Below, one piece after another: positions 57,268 to 64,000 of a DNA stretch of 64,000 bases; the stretch's first letter is position 1, and every line of letters starts with the position of its first letter. The position numbers and the translations under genes are program-made. The stretch comes from Phyllostachys edulis (taxonomy: Eukaryota > Streptophyta > Magnoliopsida > Poales > Poaceae): contig CM070546.1 of NCBI GenBank assembly GCA_036346405.1, forward strand, positions 110,673,684-110,737,683, read 5' to 3'. The notes beneath the pieces were generated by a model, which worked only from the letters and a program-made list of their open reading frames with translations, was not told the DNA's origin and made no database searches.

Positions 57268-59165
57268 CATAGTTCAAATTCATATCATATTATTTTGCCC
57301 CGTGTGGGAGCAAGATTATTTAATGCTTCAAAGCAAGCACCGTACAATGCATCATATGCACATCGCCAACCGCAAGGCCGAGACGTGCAATCCTCATAAT
57401 TTTCACACATCGACACCATGGTCAGGTGATGAGGCTAGATGAAATTATGGCCTAGTGCTGACGAGGCAAGGTCACTACCCCATCAACATGTCCCAAACAG
57501 ACGGGATTAGACACTTCGTTGCTGGGCACTGACGAGGCAAATGCAACACACATGTTTGTGTCCGATGAAGGCAGGCATACATGTCTGGGCACTGACGAGG
57601 CGAAAGTCATCCTCTTCATCGACATATCCCGTCTGCGAACCGACATGACGATGGCATATAGTGACCGAGCATCAGCAAAATAGCAGCCACCCGCATCACA
57701 TCCGCACATCCGCATCCTTACCACCTATACTACACCAACCTGCATATGGACGAGCAACATAAACACGACCATGACCACAATCGTAGCATAATCAGAGGTA
57801 ATCTGTAGGATTGTCCTACAGATGTAATTAATTGGACGCCATGCAAAGGCACCGAGAATCGGAGAACCACATAATCTCCAGTTAAATATTTTCCTTAAAC
57901 ATAGAAGCAAAAGACAAAGTATGAACTCATGCGGGAGCATGTATTTTGTATATTCAACACAGAATTAATGAAATACAACGTCCCCCTGTTGCATCTTTTG
58001 TCGTTTTGTTTTCACAAACAAACCAATTGCATATTTGTATGCCAAATATGCAATTATTTTTCTTCTGCGCTTTGTGATCTTGCCGGCCAACCCAGCTCTA
58101 GGCATCTTGATGTTGCCATTTCAACCATCTCCTTTGGCTCCAAGTGAGCTATGGTACCAAGTGTTCAAGATAAGATTCTGCTTCTCAAATCGTCTTCGTG
58201 AGCTTATAATAATTTATGACATGGTGTTTGGTTTGGATGGCCTAATCTTTAGGCCAATAGGTAACCAATAAGTAGACAGGCCAGCATTTGTCCTTGACCT
58301 TATTAAATAATCAGAGATGTTCTTGTGAGATGACACAAACCTATTCTTTTTGTTTGACTTCTATCCTTCAACAAGTCTGATTCTAGAAGTACAGCAAAAT
58401 ATTTGACCAAACTCTGAAGTTCATATGCATGCAACACATCAAGAAGCAAGCACAGCCAAATGATTAGATGCCGGGACGCATCAAACAACGAAATACATAT
58501 GCACCACTCCTCTGAAAGATTTAGCATTGGATGTATACAATAACATGTGATTGAAAAGGAAGAAAAAAAATTATGCCACTGCAAGTATTCTGAATTTCTA
58601 ATTTGTCATTACAAAGTAACATCCTTTTTACATGCCCCGGTAAAATTCAAAATCTTTCCCTTTTATACTTGTACTGTCAGCTCCGTTAGTTTTCTACCGT
58701 CAAAATTTCCGTAATACCCATCTTGCCCTTGTGTTCTTTCCTATTCTCCTTATCCATTCTCGAATTTTGGACTGTTTTGGCCTTGTAGCGCAAATTAATT
58801 CCTAAACTAACCCATTTAGCGTCAGAATTCCAGATTTGGCCCCCTCCTAAGACGTGCTGCCGTCCAGGACGACAGCAACTCACCTGCTGTCGCTGCAATG
58901 TGCAGCATCTACATGCTGCCGTGGGGCTCGGCAGCAACTAAGTTGTTTCTTGACTCAAGACGCAGAAGACACCAAGGTCTTGCCATTGGGGGGCAAGCAC
59001 CTTGGCCCCCCGCCACGCTGTCGCAGACTGCCCGCTCGTCAAGTCGCCAGGCCAACCCCATCATACGCCATCATATGGCGTCATACATGTAGGCCCGACC
59101 TTATTTGCTACTACACACGCTCCGGCCCTAGTGGTCGTTTGCTTTGGTCGCTCTGCGTCTTTGTT
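57268..59165. other. Intergenic repeat-like DNA
   Basis: No gene. The phrase GGGCACTGACGAGGC recurs near 57459, 57524 and 57588 (about 65-bp period). A perfect short hairpin AATCTGTAGGA..TCCTACAGATT-type lies at 57800-57825. Between 58855 and 58945 several CTGC(T/C)G(T/C)CG motifs form overlapping inverted repeats, which could lie near the 5' end of the MULE. Confidence 0.4.
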
Positions 59166-61263
59166 CTTTGATAAATCGAGTAGAATGCAAACGTAGCAGC
59201 TCAGCGATGCCATTTCCATTTGCAAGCCAGGAAGCAAGGCAGAGAAGAAGAGAGGAAGAGAGCCAGAGAAAGAGAGCTCGCGGAAGAGAAGGAAGGTAAC
59301 CAGAGAAGTTGAAGTTCGCTCAGTTACGGAAGTTGTGCATTGTGTTGTGAGCATCTAGAAAAGGTAAGTGTCATTCATATCCGGCTATAGTTTTAGCAAT
59401 GTCATTAGGATATAATTAGATGATTTGTAGTTTCTTATTGTAGCAACTAAGTAGTTATAGTTGTGCAGTTGGTGTATTTTGACTTAGTGTTCGGATATAA
59501 AATTAGAAGACTTAGTGTGACTTAGCAGTTAGCAATGTGATTAGCTAGTAATTAGTTGACTTAGCAGACTTATTATTGTTAGTGTTGTAAATTAAATAGA
59601 GTTAGCAATGTACCTTCCAGTGAGGAGATAACTCCAGGGGAGAGAAGCCTTGGAGGAGGAATGGGAAGGAAAGAACGATTGGGAAGGAAGGATGGCAGGT
59701 AGGACATTTCAGTGGTGAGAAGATAAGGGAGAGATAAATAGAAGGGATTAGGTGAGGAGAAGATTAGAGTAAGTGGATTAAGTAAAGGGAAGGATTAGGG
59801 ATGAGATTAGGTGAGAAGGGGAAATTTAGGAAGTAGCAAATTAGTAATACTATTAACAGTTTAGTAGTAACAAATCTAATTAGGCACTAGTAAAATTAAA
59901 TATCGACGCGGTGTATTTTTTTAGACCAACGTATTTAATTAAGCTGCGTACGAGTCAAATAGCAGTAGGCCGGTGAGAGATAATTAGTGCGGGATAAATA
60001 AAATGTAAAATTAATCATAGTATATAGAAGAAAATTAATCGCCAATAAAACTCACTACATTAATTAAATAATCGGGGGCGTTAGGAAATATTTTAAGACT
60101 TAGTAGTCAGCAATGTAAAATTATTGACTTACAGACTTAGTAGTTAGCAATGTGATTAACTTTTAATTCGAAATGTGTACAAGGAGAGAGAAAGAAAAAG
60201 AAAAGTGGAAAAAAAACCAATTATAAAAAATAAATCAGAAAATTCGGAAAAAAAAATTGGACATGAAAAGTTTTAATAAAAAAATGAATATAATTGAAGT
60301 TTATTTTATTCATTTAAATTATTTTTCATTTTCTGAAAGACTCTGAAAAACGGGAGAATTGAAAAAAATAATATCTTGGTCGCTACGGTTCTTGATCACG
60401 TTACTTCAGTATGGTGTAGTTAAAGCAGAGTACTTTATGGAGCTTCTACAGAATACAATTGAAGAGGCTGAGAACGCTTCATTGTGATTATGAAGATGCC
60501 CTAAAACATGGAGGATTCAATGTCGATTGTGAGTGGTTCTTTCCGGGATTCCACTAGAAGAGGCATACTTGCAATAGACGTGGTTACGTCTTCGGACTCT
60601 TATGTAGTTGCAATATAGGCTTACACGGAACCAGAAGAAGTATGCCTCTTCTAGTGGAATCCCAGAAAGAACCACTCACACCGACATTGAATCCTCCATG
60701 TTTTAGAGCATCTTCATAATCACAATGAGTGTTCTCAGCCTCTTTAATTGCATTATATAGAAGTTCCATAAAGTACTCTGCTTTAACTACACCATACTGA
60801 AGTAACATGATCAAGAACCATAGCGACCAAGATATTATTTTTTTCAATTCTCCCGTTTTTTAGAGTCTTTCAGAAAATGAAAAATAATTTAAATGAATAA
60901 AATAAACTTCAATTAAATTCAAATTTTTTAATTAAATCTTTTCATGTTCCAAGTTTTTTTTTGGTTTTTTTGAAGTGTAAAAAAAATCAGGTTTTTTTCC
61001 ACTTTTCTTTTCACAGAAAATTCATATAAACTGCAATTGAGATGAATCAATTTTTGTTGGTCATGAAAATTTATTCCGTAGATAATCATGTAATTTTTAT
61101 CTCCACTAGTATTCTGTAATTTTATGCGAGATGTTTAAATAGAAATAGAATTGAGCATAATGTGCAGTATATTAGATTATGAACAAATTACAGAAGAGTC
61201 ACGAACTTGAACCAAAAATTTCAAAATATCAGTGGTTTGATATGCACCTGTGTTAGGTACTTC
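59166..61263 (+). other. MULE 5' region: possible leader and intron
   Basis: A purine-rich leader-like stretch (59215-59300) ends in a donor-like AAAAG|GTAAGTGTC at about 59363. An acceptor-like GTGTTAG lies at about 61255, just before the transposase start at 61264. If real, this is a 1.9-kb intron in the 5' UTR, within which the hairpin at 60193-61012 lies. It is A/T-rich with no coding frame. Confidence 0.4.
60193..61012. repeat. Long inverted repeat (hairpin), arms about 375 bp
   Basis: The left arm 60193-60570 pairs with the right arm 60638-61012 around a 67-bp loop (60571-60637). Matching landmarks include ACTAGAAGAGGCATACTT / AAGTATGCCTCTTCTAGT and GTGGAAAAAAA / TTTTTTTCCAC. Arms differ at scattered positions and small indels. 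On the minus strand the right arm is open (EYFMELLYNAIKEAENTHCD, GVSGSFWDSTRRGILLL), a protein I do not recognise; the left arm is closed by stops. Confidence 0.9.
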
Positions 61264-63882
61264 ATGGCGGAGATTCAAGATCTGTTCGTGTTCCACGGGG
61301 ACGCTCTCGTACGCGATGGGCCGTACGGGGCGGACCCGTTAAATTGTGGCCGGACCGTGATCTGGGCGCTGGGTCTGAAGGACATGAGCCTGTCGGATCT
61401 AAGGCGATGCGTGCGTTCCGTGTTCGATCACGCAACTGCAAGGAAGAAGCTACGCATCGATGCGTTGTATGCCTCGGTGGTTGGTGGTGCAGACGAGATA
61501 GTTTGGCAACTTATGAAGGTGACAAGTGGCGCTTCATGGGCCTATTACATGGAGGCTATTTGCAACCCTGATGCTGTGATATATGCGTGGCCGATGGTCT
61601 ATGTTCAGTTCGTGGAGAGTGCGGGGCCATCTGGTGTTGGTGGTTCCAGTGAAATTCTTTGGTGAGGAGAACTGCGTTGGTCTCCGGTGTTGGAGGAGAC
61701 GCAGGCGAGGAAGTGGGTGATGGAGACCTAAGGAGGCGTGCTGACAACTTCGAGCCCAACGAAAGAGTGGAGCGATGGTGGGCAGCCCGTATTGATTGCC
61801 ACGAGTACCTGGCCGACCAGGCGGAAGAGGTGGAAAGCGAGGAGGAGGATGTAGAAACAGCTAGTTCTGAAGACGACCAAGACGGAGAAGCTGGTACGGG
61901 AGGTGTAGTTGGTGGTGTTGTGACCACTGACATTTCTTACGTCTCCTCAAGATTGGACGATGTTGCAACAACATCGTTGGTTCTGCCACAGCCGAAGGGG
62001 GCCGAGTGGGGGTTCAATGAGGACACCCTGCTCCTAGGGCAACGCTTCCCTAACAAGAGCGCCGCCCAGCATGCTATTGCTAGATACGCCATTAACATTG
62101 GTCGGACGTATCGGGTGCAGAGGTCCAAACCCGACACCTACATCGTTAGGTGTGTTAATGAATCCTGTGCTGGCAAGGTTCGTGCGCAGCGGTTCATAGC
62201 CGCAGCCACGGGCTTCTGGATAACGGTGCTGAAGGACCACACATTCGAGCTAGCTGAGCCGCTTCAAAGGCACCGCAGCATGACGTCCTCGTATGTTGCC
62301 AGCCTGATAAGCCACCTCGTCACTGGAGATGTGTCTATTTCACCAAAGCTCCTACTGGCGGAGGTTGCCAATGTGGTGGGGTTCACGGTCAGCTACAAGA
62401 CGGCATGGTGGGCGAAACGGAAGGTCATGGAGCAAATATTCGGCACATTCGAAGAGGCTTACAACTTAGTCCCAAGGATGCTGCATCAAATCGCACAATC
62501 AAACCCTGGGACATACATAAACAAGCTTGATCGGGTGCACCGGACGGAGGGGCCAAATTGTTTTGTTCTTGAAAGGGTCTTCTGGGCCTTCAGTCAGGCG
62601 ATCGAAGGATTCAAGCATTGTCGCCCCGTGCTGACGATGGACGGCACCTTCCTATGTGGGAAGTACAAGGGTACCATCCTCATCGCCGTTGCAGCCGATG
62701 CGAATGACCAGTTACTCCCCGTGGCCTTCGCAATTGTTGAGAGCGAGAACACTGATAGCTGGCTGTGGTTCCTGTCCAATGTGAAGCAGGCGGTGGTCCA
62801 AGACCGCCCAGATATGTGTATCATCTCGGACCGCAATGCTGGGTTGCTGTCCGCGTTGAGTATGATGCAAAACGGGACACAACCGTCGTTCCAGTGGAAT
62901 GATGTGAAGAGCTGTTGGTGCATGAGGCATCTCGCGGTGAACTTCCACACAAGGTTTCAGAGCAAGGACCAAAGGCGGAAGTTCGATGCGGTGTGGAGGC
63001 AGCTCGATGAGGAGACCGGGAAGCATTTAAGGAACTCGGCGGATTCCGAGGCAGGGCGTGGCGCGGGGGTCCACGAGTTGGGGAGTTCACGATGGGTTAA
63101 CTTATGCGACCGACTTGGAGAAATGGTCCCTGCTGCACGACATCGGTGGTGCAAGGTACGGGATCATGACGACCAACATGTCCGAGGTGTACAACGGTGT
63201 TCTCAAGGGTGTCCGAGCCCTGCCGATCACTGCGATCATGGAGGAGAGCTGGAATCGTACCGTCGGGTACTTTGTTAACAGAGCCATGATGGCCAAGAAG
63301 CATTTGGAGGATGGGAAGCAATTCTCCGAAGTAATGCACGCGTACATGGACAAGAAGATCAGCAAGGCTCGTTCGCACGTTGCACGTACCATGGATGGCG
63401 TCAGGCAGAAGTTCGAGATCCGGATTAGGGAGAAGTATGTGATGGGCCACGCTAGAGGGGATCGGAAGCAGGTCTGCACGATTGCTGACGAAGCGTCGTG
63501 CACCTGCAACAAGCCATAGCTTCTGCACAAACCATGCTCCCATGTGTACACGGCGTGCGCGGTGTGGCGCCAGGCCTCGAAGCGTTACATCTCTGAGTAC
63601 TACGACATCCACCACCTGTATGGCACTTGGAGTGCCGAGTTCTATTCGTATGGCCTGAACATGCACTATAGGGACCTCTGGCCGGGACAGGTGAAGTGGG
63701 TGCCGAACGACGCACTGAAGCACCCCGGCCGTGGAAGACGCCAGTCACGACACATTCGAAACGACATGGATGACAGCCAGCGTGGGCAACGGGTTCACCA
63801 CCCCAGATGCAGACTGTGCAAGATGGTTGGCCACTCCAGCAGCCGCTGCCCGAACAGATCTATCACAAGCAGCGCACCGTAG
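61264..63882 (+). pseudogene. Mutator-like (MULE) transposase, nearly intact
   Basis: A plant MuDR-type transposase of about 870 codons in three joined frames. The N-terminal part is MAEIQDLFVFHGDALVRDGP (61264-61655). A frame change near 61655 leads to an acidic linker and a MuDR DNA-binding domain (about 62030-62270: LLLGQRFPNKSAAQHAIARY, VRCVNESCAGKVRAQRF). The MULE DDE domain follows at 62610-62960: first Asp in RPVLTMDGTF, second in CIISDRNAG, with CWCMRHL. A frame change near 63010-63060 leads to MSEVYNGVLKGVRALPI. The SWIM zinc finger is CTCNKP-stop-LLHKPCSHV; TAG at 63517-63519 likely replaces Gln. A C-terminal knuckle CRLCKMVGHSSSRCP (about 63805-63850) precedes the stop. Three lesions only, so this is a recently active or possibly mis-sequenced copy. 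The 3' terminal repeat lies beyond the window. Confidence 0.88.
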
Positions 63883-64000
63883 CGAGCAAGATATAATTAC
63901 TAAGTCGTGATTTTGCATGCTTAGTTTAATGGCTTGTATGAGTTGTATCGTTGTCAAACCATGCCTTTCTGTACGGACGTAATGTTATGTTATCTGGGTC
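63883..64000. other. Flank after MULE transposase
   Basis: 118 bp to the window edge; nothing is recognised. The 3' end of the MULE is expected further on. Confidence 0.5.

Noticed and set aside
1..64000. tRNA, rRNA or miRNA genes
   Set aside because: No cloverleaf, rRNA motif or convincing short miRNA precursor was recognised by eye; a covariance-model search would be needed to exclude them.

Overview
The window is nuclear DNA from a grass-like plant (Poaceae); I do not name a species. The evidence is spliced genes with GT..AG introns, a GC-rich bHLH gene of monocot type, and dense nested transposable elements of plant-only families: Ty3/gypsy with dual RNase H, Ty1/copia, CACTA, MULE, Helitron, TRIM and MITEs. 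I saw no bacterial-type genes, CRISPR array, rRNA or tRNA.

Layout. 1-9308: old non-coding repeats, with two diverged minus-strand gypsy-type LTR pieces (to 1672 and to 6397), tandem repeats, a possible LTR remnant and two unrecognised exon-like fragments. 9309-38239: one nested insertion complex. A 1.49-kb non-autonomous copia-type LTR element (TSD AATTT on both sides) has one LTR cut in two by a Helitron-like element of 27,430 bp (10556-37985, minus strand, TC...CTAG). The Helitron carries host gene fragments: ARIADNE-type RBR E3 ligase, an RS-like charged protein, a probable DUF1664 exon, and an NADPH-cytochrome P450 reductase exon. It was itself hit by an 11.9-kb Tat-type gypsy element (13324-25194, TSD AGGCA) and an 8.9-kb CACTA element (28241-37163, TSD CGT). 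About 38341-39212: a GTACCG-rich hAT-like element.

39546-45458: the one intact-looking host gene, a two-exon minus-strand bHLH transcription factor with an ACT-like C-terminus. Its 5.1-kb intron holds a decayed copia element, which in turn holds a MULE-type MITE with a 9-bp TSD. 45459-50672: intergenic DNA with a TRIM (47812-48336, TSD TCATC) and a hAT-like MITE (49644-49919). 50678-57262: a 6.6-kb copia element (TSD AAATC) whose gag start codon and a candidate intron lie in the LTR. 57268-64000: intergenic repeats, then a Mutator-like transposase gene (61264-63882) preceded by a hairpin with arms of about 375 bp.

The relative order of insertion is readable: short LTR element, then Helitron, then gypsy and CACTA in unknown order. 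Apart from the bHLH gene, every coding region seen is transposon-derived or a captured fragment, and most carry stops or frameshifts.
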